Shown here one piece after another: positions 15,420 through 22,845 of a stretch of 35,221 nt of DNA. Position 1 is the stretch's first letter; each line of letters begins with the position of its first letter. The notes below the pieces were generated by a model. It saw nothing but the letters and a program-made list of their open reading frames with translations. It did no database searches and was not told the origin of the DNA. The translations under genes and the position numbers were made by a program. The DNA comes from Phycisphaerae bacterium (GTDB lineage: Bacteria; Planctomycetota; Phycisphaerae; UBA1845), in NCBI GenBank assembly GCA_024102815.1, contig JAGFJJ010000063.1, positions 1 through 35,221 on the forward strand. Direction: 5' to 3'.

Positions 15420-17532
15420 CGGAGGCGGCGCACGTTCCGCGTCCGATGAAATGGACGTGGTTGTGTCCGCCATACCCGAGGAGGCCCTTTACGGCTCGGG
15501 TCTTGTCGATCGACCGAAGGTGCCGGGACAGCTCCCCCGGATCGGCGACTACGAGTTGCATGGTGAGATCGGCCGCGGTGGCATGGGCGTCGTGTTCCTC
15601 GCGCGAGACGTGCTGGAACAGGAAGAGGGCTATGTCGCGCTGAAGACAGTTCGACTTGACCTCGCGAAGACTGAGGCCGCGAGCCATTTCAGTCGCGAGA
15701 TTCAGACGCTTCAACACCTAGACCATAGTTTCATCGTTCCGGTGCTTGATGTGTCGCATCCTTCGGAAGCGACGCCGTTCATCGTGATGCCGTACTTCAA
15801 GCGTGGGAACATCGCGCAACTCATAAAAGTGCACGGCCGACTTCCGGTTCGGACGTTTGTGCGGTTCGCTTGGCAAGCTGCGACGGCGATCCAACATGCC
15901 CATAAGCTTGGCATCAAGCACGGGGATATCAAGCCCGCCAACTTACTGATGACGGACGACGGCGAGTCGGTTTGTATCTCGGATTTTGGCTTAGCGCGAG
16001 ACTTTTCGACCAATTACAGCGCCGGGGGGAGTCTCAAGCGATCGCGCGGAGGAACCCCGCAGTATATGTCTCCGCAGATGATAAACGGTAAGGAGGAGGC
16101 GTTTGCGGCGGACATTTATAGTTTCGGCGCGACCATGTACGAGATGCTTGCGGGTCAACCTCCGTACGTAAGCGAGGAGGCCGACGCGGATGCATGGCGC
16201 GCGGACATTGTGAGACAAGTGCGAAGGGGGATGCCCAGGCCGATTTCCGAGTTACGCCCCGATGCCTCGCGCCGCTTGATCGAGATCGTCGAACGGGCGA
16301 TGGCTCGGGACCTTGAGAAGCGATACGCGGGAATGGACAGCATTGTCCACGATCTGTCGAAGACCGACCCTACGCGCTCAATACCTCGGCTGCTCCGGCG
16401 ACGATGGTTGCCGGTGGCGGCTGGGATACTTGTGCTCGCCTCGATCGTCAGCATTTTGTCGAGCGTCACAGAATCTGAAACGAGAGGCGTTGAGACCGTT
16501 AAGGTCGACGAGTCTCGCCCAACCGTGGTCCTGGCATGGCGCGAAGCCCAAAGCGACCCCGAAGTGCTGCACGCGTTTCCACCCAGCGCCCAACGCGTCG
16601 TGGTTGACAAGCTCACGCTGAGAAACGCCGGTACGCAGGCAATTGTGGCTGCCGTGCGTGTACCGGTCGAGGGTCATAATGTTTTCCTGTTCAACGACAA
16701 GGGAGAAGAGTTGAATCGCTGGGACGTGTCCTCGAGCCGTCGCTGGCGGGATTGTGGTCCACCAAAGGCCTGGAAAGTCGCCGCAATAGCAACAGCCAAC
16801 CTCGACGGTGAAGATGGCGACGAGATAGTCGTTGTTGCATCAGATGCCTACGAGTATCCATCTCGCGTCACGATCCTCGATCCACGAACGGGCGGCATTC
16901 TTTCCACGTTTTGGCATTTGGGCCAGTTGAACGGCTTGCAGGTTGTCGATGGATTCTTCGGGCCAGACCATCCGGCGCTTGTCGTCACGGGGGCAAACAA
17001 CAAACTGGATGGCTTCAACGCAGCAGGCACGGAGTATGCGTCGAGGCCTTACAAGGTCCGGGCGGCTGAGGACGCGCCTCGGACATCGTTTGGGCGCGTG
17101 AGGGCTCTAATGGTGCTTGACCCATGGAAGATGGACGGCGTCGGGCCTCCACGCGTCCCGGAAACCGAGGACTTACAGGGTGCCAATCCCTACGCTTACG
17201 CTTTTCTCAACGCTCCTTCCAACAAGAGTGTCTACATTCCCGATGGTGGAACCGACCCGGTAATGCCGCCTGCCCAACAAGTCGTGACGATCGGATGCGT
17301 CGAGCGTGTGCTCGCCGATGTCGAGAACGGGGCTCCATGGTTCAACGTCTGCGCGGATCGACGCGCCGACGAGCCCCCTGGAGGTTGGCAAGGCGCGATC
17401 CTGCAAGTAGATCGCGACCTGGTCTTGCGAAACGTCATCCTCGCCGACGCCGGCGCCGACCCGACCACCGCCGCGCACTGGCACCAAGTGTGGACTCCCG
17501 TCATCCGCAACCATAGGTACATCGGCGACTGA
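15382..17532 (+). CDS. Transmembrane Ser/Thr protein kinase with FG-GAP-like C-terminal domain
   Basis: 716 residues. Kinase domain about 57-330: glycine loop GRGGMG at 64-69, VALK lysine at 88, HGDIKPAN at 180-187 (Arg of HRD replaced by Gly), DFG at 201-203, GGTPQYMSP near 223-231, DIYSFG at 244-249. One membrane helix (about 343-362, VAAGILVLASIVSILSSV) follows. The C-terminal 350 residues would be outside the cytoplasm. They contain Asp-rich calcium-loop-like motifs of FG-GAP/VCBS propellers, for example ANLDGEDGDEIVVVASD near 473. ATG 15382 follows GGAGG. A sensor kinase reporting to the sigma factor of the same operon is the likely role. Confidence 0.92.
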   Translation: MGLSKERIQKETDGGGARSASDEMDVVVSAIPEEALYGSGLVDRPKVPGQLPRIGDYELHGEIGRGGMGVVFLARDVLEQEEGYVALKTVRLDLAKTEAASHFSREIQTLQHLDHSFIVPVLDVSHPSEATPFIVMPYFKRGNIAQLIKVHGRLPVRTFVRFAWQAATAIQHAHKLGIKHGDIKPANLLMTDDGESVCISDFGLARDFSTNYSAGGSLKRSRGGTPQYMSPQMINGKEEAFAADIYSFGATMYEMLAGQPPYVSEEADADAWRADIVRQVRRGMPRPISELRPDASRRLIEIVERAMARDLEKRYAGMDSIVHDLSKTDPTRSIPRLLRRRWLPVAAGILVLASIVSILSSVTESETRGVETVKVDESRPTVVLAWREAQSDPEVLHAFPPSAQRVVVDKLTLRNAGTQAIVAAVRVPVEGHNVFLFNDKGEELNRWDVSSSRRWRDCGPPKAWKVAAIATANLDGEDGDEIVVVASDAYEYPSRVTILDPRTGGILSTFWHLGQLNGLQVVDGFFGPDHPALVVTGANNKLDGFNAAGTEYASRPYKVRAAEDAPRTSFGRVRALMVLDPWKMDGVGPPRVPETEDLQGANPYAYAFLNAPSNKSVYIPDGGTDPVMPPAQQVVTIGCVERVLADVENGAPWFNVCADRRADEPPGGWQGAILQVDRDLVLRNVILADAGADPTTAAHWHQVWTPVIRNHRYIGD

Positions 17533-17977
17533 CGGTTTCCGCATCGTCCGCTGCTGGAGTAACATGTTCTGCAGCGACCTTCAGATAGCCGCACGGACGC
17601 GCGCACAAATCCTGCAACAAAATGACTTGAGCGGGTTTCACGTGCGCACTTTTTGATACAGGCGCGGCAACGGTAAATCTCTGTGATCAGCGAGGTTAGC
17701 GATTGCAACAAAAAGCGACTATTGGTTGTGATGGAGGGATCTTGGTTGCGCCGGCATCGAGGGTCAGGATCATGGACCAACAGGGATTGGCCGAGGAGCG
17801 CGGCGAGGGGCTGACTGCTGTTTCATGCGCGACCTCGTACACATCGGGAACGACTACGGGCCTGGAAAGCTAGCTAGGGTGCCGCTGCTGGCCGCGCTTG
17901 GACATCTTCGCCTCCCGTCGGTTCGCCCAAGATCGAGCGAACCGCCGAGGAGCGGTTATCGTTCGGAGGCGTTGAGA
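17533..17977. other. Intergenic region with a short direct repeat
   Basis: 445 bases between the kinase and the next small gene. Open frames here have no ribosome binding site or recognisable product, so I see no gene. TGCAACAAAA occurs twice in direct orientation (17613-17622 and 17704-17713). A hairpin at 17917-17944 is listed separately. This marks the border between the signalling operon and the small-gene region. Confidence 0.5.
17917..17944 (+). promoter_or_regulatory. Leader hairpin, copy 1 (GTCGGTTCGC / GCGAACCG)
   Basis: GTCGGTTCGC at 17917-17926, a 10-base loop, then GCGAACCG at 17937-17944. It lies 33 bases before the ATG of the next gene. The same stem with a different loop recurs upstream of the gene at 18461, so it is a repeated operator or RNA element. 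Confidence 0.6.
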
Positions 17978-18190
17978 ATGAATCCATACAAGCTAAGGGC
18001 AATCGTCGAGTATCTACGAAATGAGGGCAAGGGGCTGTCGGCGACGCATGAAGAACTGCTCCGGTGTTTCGGTCTGGATGACCTTCTCCCTCTCGACGAG
18101 CAGGAAGCGGTGAGACGGGAACTCACGGCGATGGCGGAGGCCGAGGCATTCATGGATCGGTTGCGTATTGCGGGCGAGCGCTGGCAGTAA
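17978..18190 (+). CDS. Small hypothetical protein
   Basis: 70 residues from ATG 17978, chosen for the GGAGG about 9 bases upstream; the frame is open further upstream without a good site. It is helical: NPYKLRAIVEYLRNEGKGL, then THEELLRCFGLDDLLPLDEQEAVRRELTAMAEAEAFMDRLR. It could be a small helical regulator. No family was recognised. A leader hairpin precedes it, and a structured intergenic segment follows its TAA. Confidence 0.6.
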   Translation: MNPYKLRAIVEYLRNEGKGLSATHEELLRCFGLDDLLPLDEQEAVRRELTAMAEAEAFMDRLRIAGERWQ

Positions 18191-18193
18191 GTG

Positions 18194-18309
18194 GCCATGC
18201 CCGAATCAGACCGTCTCTCGCGCGAAATGCACGCAACTCTTGCGACGGGGCTCCACGCAGACCCCTCATCGTAAGCGCTTTCCCACCGAGTCGGTGGGTC
18301 GGGCATGGC
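18194..18309 (+). ncRNA. Candidate structured RNA or long inverted-repeat element
   Basis: An 11-base perfect inverted repeat, GCCATGCCCGA (18194-18204) and TCGGGCATGGC (18299-18309), encloses 94 bases. Inside are CGCAA-CTC-TTGCG (18232-18244), GGGG/CCCC (18247-18250 with 18262-18265) and CCCACCGA-G-TCGGTGGG (18282-18298). Together these can fold into a closed multi-branch structure. It could be a riboregulator, part of a long leader, or a small palindromic mobile repeat. No known RNA family was recognised. Confidence 0.4.
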
Positions 18310-18400
18310 TAAAGCCTTAGCCCTAAACGCTTATCGAGCAGTCCGCTTGACTGGTTTGCCCCGTCGCCGGCGTGCACTGAGCTGAGTGAGCGCAATCCTG

Positions 18401-18430
18401 GTCGGTTCGCGGGCCTTCGAGCGAACCGAC
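18401..18430 (+). promoter_or_regulatory. Leader hairpin, copy 2 (GTCGGTTCGC / GCGAACCGAC)
   Basis: A perfect 10-base stem (18401-18410 with 18421-18430) and a 10-base loop, 30 bases before the ATG of the 185-residue gene. The stem is the same sequence as at 17917; the loops differ except for the last TCGA. The conserved stem with a variable loop suggests a shared regulator of the two genes. Confidence 0.6.
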
Positions 18431-18460
18431 GCATGATCGGGGCGCCTGGAGGAGTCCAAG

Positions 18461-19018
18461 ATGAAAACAGACGAAGTGTGGATTGAAGACGGAGTGGTGG
18501 TACCAGAGTCGGCGCTGCTGACGGTGGAGCGCGATACGGGATACGGTAGCGTGCCAGGGCTGGAGGACGAGGAGTTGGCGGATCCTGCAGAGCTTGAGCG
18601 ACAGGTCTTGCTCGAGGAGTGGGGTCCGATACTGGCCATTCCGATCAGAAGGAGTCGCCCTGTAATCCGGCCGAATATCGACGAGAACAACGAGCTTGAC
18701 TGGGGACCGTTCGGCACCGTCGATTTCGCCAGGCATAGACCTGCGTGCGTTTCGACGTTTCGCTTGGCACACGAGCTTCAGGAGGAACTCAGAGACGCCT
18801 TGAGCATGCTCGGCATCGTTGGAGAACGACTGAGCATCGAGGATCGAGCAGAAGTACTGAGGCTCATACAGGTGGATCATGTGGATCTCGACGACTTCGA
18901 GGACTTCAATCGGTGGTCGTATGCCCGGTGGTATCTGCGGGCAAGTAAGCTCCGAAGAAGAATACAAGGGCTACGTCGCGCCGCGCATCGGAAGGTTCAG
19001 GATGATGGGGACGGATAG
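18461..19018 (+). CDS. Hypothetical acidic protein
   Basis: 185 residues from ATG 18461, with GGAGGAG 7 bases upstream. It is rich in Glu and Asp. A segment of beta character (residues 5-75: VWIEDGVVVPESALLTVERD, GPILAIPIRRSRPVIRP) is followed by helices (STFRLAHELQEELRDALSML, EDRAEVLRLI) and a basic C-terminus. No known domain was recognised. The leader hairpin upstream is shared with the preceding small gene, so the two are probably co-regulated. Confidence 0.7.
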   Translation: MKTDEVWIEDGVVVPESALLTVERDTGYGSVPGLEDEELADPAELERQVLLEEWGPILAIPIRRSRPVIRPNIDENNELDWGPFGTVDFARHRPACVSTFRLAHELQEELRDALSMLGIVGERLSIEDRAEVLRLIQVDHVDLDDFEDFNRWSYARWYLRASKLRRRIQGLRRAAHRKVQDDGDG

Positions 19019-19100
19019 TTTCTCTGGCGTGCGTCAGGGCCTCTTCAAGCTGGCGCGAAGAGGCCTGCCGCGTCAGACGGCGGGTCTTGAGGTGATGAAT

Positions 19101-19487
19101 ATGGAGACGAAACAACCGATGCGAGTATTTCATTCGGACCACGTATCCAGCGTGATCTGGCAACAAGTGACGTTGATCGATGGTGCGCCCAGGAGCACGT
19201 TGAGCGCCGTAGTGAGACGCTACTACCGGGATCAGGATGGGTATTGGAAGAGTTCACGTGTTTTTTCAAGGCAAGAAATCCCATTGGCCATCAACGTGCT
19301 CAAGGAGGCTTATGAATTCATGGTGGACCACGGGATTCAGCAAGAGATCGAGCTGGCGATAGAGCAGACGCGATCGATGCCTCTTCTACGGGGTGCGAAG
19401 AGGCTCGCCGCGGAAGACGGTGGGCCACGAGGTATTCAAAATGAGAAACAACGAACCGGTACAACGATTCCGAGCGGGCCAGGTTGA
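19101..19487 (+). CDS. Plasmid-type hypothetical protein, tandem copy 1
   Basis: 128 residues from ATG 19101; an in-frame ATG at 19002 would add 33 residues. The core (VIWQQVTLIDGAPRSTLSAV, then a RRYYRDQDGYWKSSRVFSRQEIPLAI stretch) is a short beta-sheet followed by a helix. This arrangement is frequent in small plasmid-borne proteins that may bind single-stranded DNA; I cannot confirm that. The next gene is a paralogue. GAGG lies exactly 8 bases before this ATG, as in copy 2, which supports this start. The C-terminal about 40 residues extend past the shared core and run into copy 2. Confidence 0.65.
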   Translation: METKQPMRVFHSDHVSSVIWQQVTLIDGAPRSTLSAVVRRYYRDQDGYWKSSRVFSRQEIPLAINVLKEAYEFMVDHGIQQEIELAIEQTRSMPLLRGAKRLAAEDGGPRGIQNEKQRTGTTIPSGPG

Positions 19488-19737
19488 AGGCGCGCTATGG
19501 GAAAACAGAGTGCAGCTCAACGGGCAGCCCGGCACGATTCTGAAGGCGTCGGTGAACAGGCGCTACAAGGACTCAGCGGGGAACTGGCAGAGTTCTCAGA
19601 GCTTCTCGAGAAACGAGATACCGTTGGCGATTTACGTACTGCAGAAGGCGTTCGAGGCAATGATCGAGAAACCATCAGAGGCCAAGGAGCCGAAGGATGA
19701 GGTGGCCGAGGTCATCGAGGAGGAACGGGTTCGATAA
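19441..19737 (+). CDS. Plasmid-type hypothetical protein, tandem copy 2
   Basis: 98 residues from ATG 19441 (GAGG, 8 bases). A GTG at 19393 is an alternative start that would include a leader conserved with copy 1. The shared core is ALWENRVQLNGQPGTILKAS, then NRRYKDSAGNWQSSQSFSR and NEIPLAIYVLQKAFEAM. The tail is very acidic (SEAKEPKDEVAEVIEEERVR), which copy 1 lacks; acidic tails are common on single-stranded DNA-binding proteins. It overlaps copy 1 by 47 bases in another frame and converges on the initiator gene downstream. Confidence 0.75.
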   Translation: MRNNEPVQRFRAGQVEGALWENRVQLNGQPGTILKASVNRRYKDSAGNWQSSQSFSRNEIPLAIYVLQKAFEAMIEKPSEAKEPKDEVAEVIEEERVR

Positions 19738-19775
19738 CGAGCCCGTACTCCTGCTTGGCATGGGCGCGTGCTGGG

Positions 19776-21023
19776 TCATCCGCGGACGACGAAGTTCATG
19801 TTGATGGCGCCGTGGATTTTCTCCACCAATTCCTGAGGCAAATCAATGGTGATTTCGCGCGAGCGGCCGTATCGACCACGGGAGAGTACGCGGCTGCGAA
19901 TGAAGGAGTAGATGTCGAGCTCTGCGAGGAGGTCCCCGAAGGCTCGCCCGGTCATCCAGCGCACTCCCACCTCTCGGCAGAACCGCTTGTAAGCATCATA
20001 AGCTTCGCCGGTCCCAATAGGGGATCCGTTGGACCGGCGCGTGGCTTCGATCACTGCGGCCATCGCGGCCTGCAGCTGGGTAGGCGCCGATCGAAGGAGG
20101 GTAAGATAACGGTCTCGGTCGAGCTCGGCCGCCGCAGCATCGACGATGTCAATCGTGAGGCGGCTGCCGGCCTTCTCAGCCACATAGGCGCCTCGCGCCA
20201 GGAGCGTAACGGCTTTTCGGGCATCACCGTGGTCCTGGCTCGCCATCGCTGCGATTTTTTCGATGACCCCGGGTTCGATGCTGTTGGGGCACAGAGCCTT
20301 TTCGACACGGATGCGCAGGATGTGCTGGAGATCGACGGCGTCGTAGGGTTTGAAAATCAGTTCATTGAGTCTGAGGAAGGATTTGACGCGCGGGTCCAGA
20401 TTGTCCGGCCAGTTGAGCCGGTTCGATGCGAAAACGAGGATGAGCTTGGCGTTGATGCGCTGCGGAAGCCGGCGCACCAGGAAGGTCAGGAAAGTGTCGC
20501 GATCACGCCGCACGTTGTCGACTTCATCGATGAACAGGATCAGGTAGCCGTGATAGCCTGCCAGCTTCGCTTCGATTCGGAGCATCAGCTCCTCCAATGA
20601 GATGCCCTTCTTGTAACGCTTGCTCGCGCCGAGCAAGCAAGCAAGATCGTTCAGCGCTCGAAAGCACGGCCGCGGCGTCGACACGTCCAGCTGTTCATGG
20701 CGCATAGGAACGCTCTTGGCGCGGGCCATTTCGGCGAGCAGGTTGAGAAAGAAACTGAGCGTGAGCGTCTTGCCAGTGCCTGTCTTGCCCCAGATGGCGA
20801 GATGGCACGGGTGATCACCGCGCAGGATGCCTGCGAAATGGCTGCTGAGTTCCTGGATCTCCGCGTCGCGCACGTTGGCGTTGAAGATCTCCTCCAGTAC
20901 GGCGAGTTGTTCGGAACGGATGAGCTGCTCGTCATCCAAAAAACGCTGGTTCTTGATGATTGCACTCTTGGCCATGTGCCGAATCTGGCTGAGTATCTTG
21001 TTGCGCACGGTTGCTGGTTCCAT
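19776..21023 (-). CDS. orc1: Orc1/Cdc6-type replication initiator
   Basis: 415 residues with the full layout of archaeal Orc1/Cdc6: Walker A WGKTGTGKT (78-86), Walker B LILFIDEVDN (161-170), sensor 1 Asn in VFASNRLNW (198-205), arginine finger in DPRVKSFL (210-217), sensor 2 in HGDARKA (265-271). A C-terminal winged helix (about 320-400) ends with MTGRAFGDLLAELDIYSFI and an RGRYGRSREI wing. Such proteins bind origin boxes and load the replicative helicase. They are characteristic of archaea; bacteria use DnaA or plasmid Rep proteins instead. ATG 21023 follows GGAGGTGG. Four dyad boxes and an AT-rich stretch lie upstream, and one box covers the start codon, suggesting autoregulation. Confidence 0.93.
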   Translation of the reverse strand: MEPATVRNKILSQIRHMAKSAIIKNQRFLDDEQLIRSEQLAVLEEIFNANVRDAEIQELSSHFAGILRGDHPCHLAIWGKTGTGKTLTLSFFLNLLAEMARAKSVPMRHEQLDVSTPRPCFRALNDLACLLGASKRYKKGISLEELMLRIEAKLAGYHGYLILFIDEVDNVRRDRDTFLTFLVRRLPQRINAKLILVFASNRLNWPDNLDPRVKSFLRLNELIFKPYDAVDLQHILRIRVEKALCPNSIEPGVIEKIAAMASQDHGDARKAVTLLARGAYVAEKAGSRLTIDIVDAAAAELDRDRYLTLLRSAPTQLQAAMAAVIEATRRSNGSPIGTGEAYDAYKRFCREVGVRWMTGRAFGDLLAELDIYSFIRSRVLSRGRYGRSREITIDLPQELVEKIHGAINMNFVVRG

Positions 21024-21028
21024 TGGAA
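21017..21028. repeat. Origin-box-like dyad 1 (GTTCCA-T-TGGAA)
   Basis: GTTCCATTGGAA followed by AAC on the plus strand, matching the GTTCCA-N-TGGAAC dyad in all but the last base and overlapping the initiator start codon. It resembles archaeal ORB elements, whose core is TTCCA-N-TGGAAAC. Confidence 0.6.
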
Positions 21029-21044
21029 AACCACCTCCACATGC

Positions 21045-21056
21045 GTTCAGTGGAAC
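21045..21056. repeat. Origin-box-like dyad 2 (degenerate)
   Basis: GTTCAGTGGAAC, the same dyad lacking one C. It lies between the TATA-like box and the ribosome binding site of the initiator gene. Confidence 0.5.
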
Positions 21057-21062
21057 AGCTGG

Positions 21063-21070
21063 TATATAAA
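21063..21070 (-). promoter_or_regulatory. TATA-like promoter of the initiator gene
   Basis: TTTATATA on the minus strand, preceded by GCGAAGCA as a possible BRE. Its centre is about 43 bases before ATG 21023. An archaeal start about 26 bases downstream would leave a 17-base leader holding GGAGGTGG (21038 to 21031). Confidence 0.55.
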
Positions 21071-21095
21071 TGCTTCGCTTGCCACCCAGAGTAGC

Positions 21096-21108
21096 GTTCC
21101 AGTGGAAC
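21096..21108. repeat. Origin-box-like dyad 3 (perfect)
   Basis: GTTCCAGTGGAAC, a perfect 6+1+6 inverted repeat. It is identical to the copy at 21252. It lies just upstream of the initiator's TATA-like box. Confidence 0.7.
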
Positions 21109-21182
21109 GTCTGGGCCTGGCATAACGTGTGCCGCTTCGCGTTACCGCTGACGAGTGGTGACTGCTCATTGGGCCAGCGGGG

Positions 21183-21250
21183 TTAGGTTTATAAGCGTAG
21201 TCTCTGTGTAGTAGTAGTAAGAAGTAGAAGATATATACATATATAATATA
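21183..21250. other. AT-rich segment, possible duplex-unwinding element
   Basis: An AT-rich stretch in GC-rich surroundings, with a GTAGTAGTAGTAAGAAG purine-rich run followed by ATATATACATATATAATATA, bounded by dyads 3 and 4. It also contains TTTATAAG near 21188, a further possible TATA box. Position between dyads next to the initiator fits a replication start; not proven. Confidence 0.5.
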
Positions 21251-21251
21251 G

Positions 21252-21264
21252 GTTCCAGTGGAAC
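21252..21264. repeat. Origin-box-like dyad 4 (perfect)
   Basis: GTTCCAGTGGAAC, identical to dyad 3, on the far side of the AT-rich segment. Two perfect copies flanking an AT-rich stretch are typical of archaeal origins. Confidence 0.7.
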
Positions 21265-21376
21265 GGCACTCTCCCTGGCGCGAGATCTAGCGCCCTGGCC
21301 GCCACAGCGATCAATAGAAGCATGTCGACCGGCGGGCGGCTACCCGGAGGGCGCACGCGTATGACGGACCGCAAAC

Positions 21377-21384
21377 TATATAAA
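21377..21384 (+). promoter_or_regulatory. TATA-like promoter of the membrane protein gene
   Basis: TATATAAA preceded by CGCAAAC (BRE-like), centred 26-27 bases before ATG 21407. At the archaeal TATA-to-start distance this predicts a leaderless transcript beginning at the ATG. No matching bacterial -35 hexamer is evident. Confidence 0.55.
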
Positions 21385-21406
21385 AGCGGCCTCCCACGTA
21401 GGTCTC

Positions 21407-22495
21407 ATGAGCTTCGCAAACCCGCTCTCGACCCTTCCAATCAGATCTTTCGCTGAATCACTACTTCCTGACTTCGTTCTCGCATTCACTTTCTTCACGG
21501 CGCTCTGCTACGCGGTACTGGGCAAGCGCTTCGATCATCAGAGGCCTGCCGTGGCGATGTCGGCGGCCGTCGGACTTGCGTTAGCCATCGGCTTGGTGTG
21601 GTGGGAACACCAGCGCGGCTGGTCGGTACGCAACCTAGGGCCGATCGCGATAGGTTTTGCCGTCATCCTGTTGGCCATGATCATGTTTCAGGGCATTCGT
21701 CAGACCGGCGGATCCTGGGCGGGCGCGGGCATCGCCTTCGGCGCCAGCATACTCGTGGCATGGGTTCTGGGCTTTGACTGGCCCATTGCGGCGGAGATCG
21801 TTCAGACCCTGGCGATCGTTGGAATGCTAGTCGGGATCGTCGCCTTTCTTGTTCATCTGCACGGGCGGGGACCGCCTGGTCACTTCATTCCCCCTTCGGT
21901 TCAACCGGAGTTGGCCGAGATGCGTCACGATATGCGCGATCTGTACGAAGATCGTCGTGTCGGCGAGAGGATCGGGAGCGCCCTGTTCGGGCTTCGCAAG
22001 GAGACCGACGTGTTCGTCCAGCATCCTCAGCAAGGGCCGCACATTCTCGAACAACTTCGCAGAGTCCTTCCCGCAGAAGGCTGGCTCACTCAGCGCCTCG
22101 CACGGCTGCGAGAACGGGCACATCATGTGCGCGAAGGGCATGTCACGCGGATCCAGGAGCTTCGCCACATCGTCAGAAAGCTGCCCGCGCCCGCGCGGAA
22201 GAAAGCCTCTCGCGAACTCTCTGCGCGCTATCATGAATTGCATCTGGACAAGAGACTCGAACGACTGGATGCGGCGGTGGCGGAATACGAGCGCCGAATC
22301 AAGGAGCTCACGCTGGAGGCGCAGCGGGCCACCGCCAAGTATGACTACCGCCAGCTTGCCGAGCTGCTGGAGGACGCCGAGAAGCTCCAGGCGCACAACG
22401 AGAAACTTTTCAAGATCATCAACCGTACCGAGCGAAAGTTAGCCAGCATCGCAGAGGATCTGGCAAAGGCATATTCGGAGGGTGATTCCCGATGA
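21407..22495 (+). CDS. Membrane protein with five predicted helices and a cytosolic coiled coil
   Basis: 362 residues. Hydrophobic segments lie at about 18-38 (LLPDFVLAFTFFTALCYAVL), 48-66, 78-98, 104-124 and 128-150. About 200 hydrophilic residues follow, with long charged helices (residues 215-362: RIQELRHIVRKLP, LDAAVAEYERRIKELTLEAQ, LLEDAEKLQAHNEKLFKII) typical of a coiled coil. No enzymatic motif was recognised. A membrane anchor near a HerA-type pump suggests a docking or channel component; inference only. The ATG sits where an archaeal-type promoter would start the transcript, so it is probably leaderless. Confidence 0.8.
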   Translation: MSFANPLSTLPIRSFAESLLPDFVLAFTFFTALCYAVLGKRFDHQRPAVAMSAAVGLALAIGLVWWEHQRGWSVRNLGPIAIGFAVILLAMIMFQGIRQTGGSWAGAGIAFGASILVAWVLGFDWPIAAEIVQTLAIVGMLVGIVAFLVHLHGRGPPGHFIPPSVQPELAEMRHDMRDLYEDRRVGERIGSALFGLRKETDVFVQHPQQGPHILEQLRRVLPAEGWLTQRLARLRERAHHVREGHVTRIQELRHIVRKLPAPARKKASRELSARYHELHLDKRLERLDAAVAEYERRIKELTLEAQRATAKYDYRQLAELLEDAEKLQAHNEKLFKIINRTERKLASIAEDLAKAYSEGDSR

Positions 22496-22824
22496 ACCCC
22501 GACGGTCGGTACGTTCAGCAGGGCGCACTCCGCGGTGCCGGCACGGACCGCGCTGCATATCTCAACGCAGAGCACATGCTGGATCGTTACGGCGTGGCTT
22601 ACGTCTGTCGGCACCCGGAGCTGCTGCTCGGAATCGTGCCTTCCGTTGGTCTGGCGTACCGCGCTCACGCGAGCGGTCGATTAGCAAGGAACGATACTCC
22701 TCTCCCACAAACGGACGGCACGAGGTACATGCCGCCGTATGATCATGAGGACCTGATCGCCCGACTGACCAGGGCCTATGGAAAGCTGGATCAGGTATTC
22801 GCTCCGCCAAGATCGCGACAGTGA
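22492..22824 (+). CDS. Small hypothetical protein coupled to the membrane protein
   Basis: 110 residues starting in an ATGA overlap with the membrane protein stop. It has one stretch of modest hydrophobicity (LLLGIVPSVGLAYRA, residues 43-57), otherwise mixed, and a short C-terminal helix (HEDLIARLTRAYGKLDQVF). No family was recognised. It converges on the second HerA-type gene with about 20 bases between. Confidence 0.65.
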   Translation: MNPDGRYVQQGALRGAGTDRAAYLNAEHMLDRYGVAYVCRHPELLLGIVPSVGLAYRAHASGRLARNDTPLPQTDGTRYMPPYDHEDLIARLTRAYGKLDQVFAPPRSRQ

Positions 22825-22845
22825 TCCGCATGGGACGCTCCTGGT

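Noticed and set aside
17232..17780. 182-residue minus-strand open frame at the kinase 3' end
   Set aside because: Mostly antisense to the kinase; Cys/Arg/Ser-rich without a family or ribosome binding site.
18194..18309. Integron attC site as explanation for the long inverted repeat
   Set aside because: The ends lack the RYYYAAC/GTTRRRY core sites and no integrase is present.
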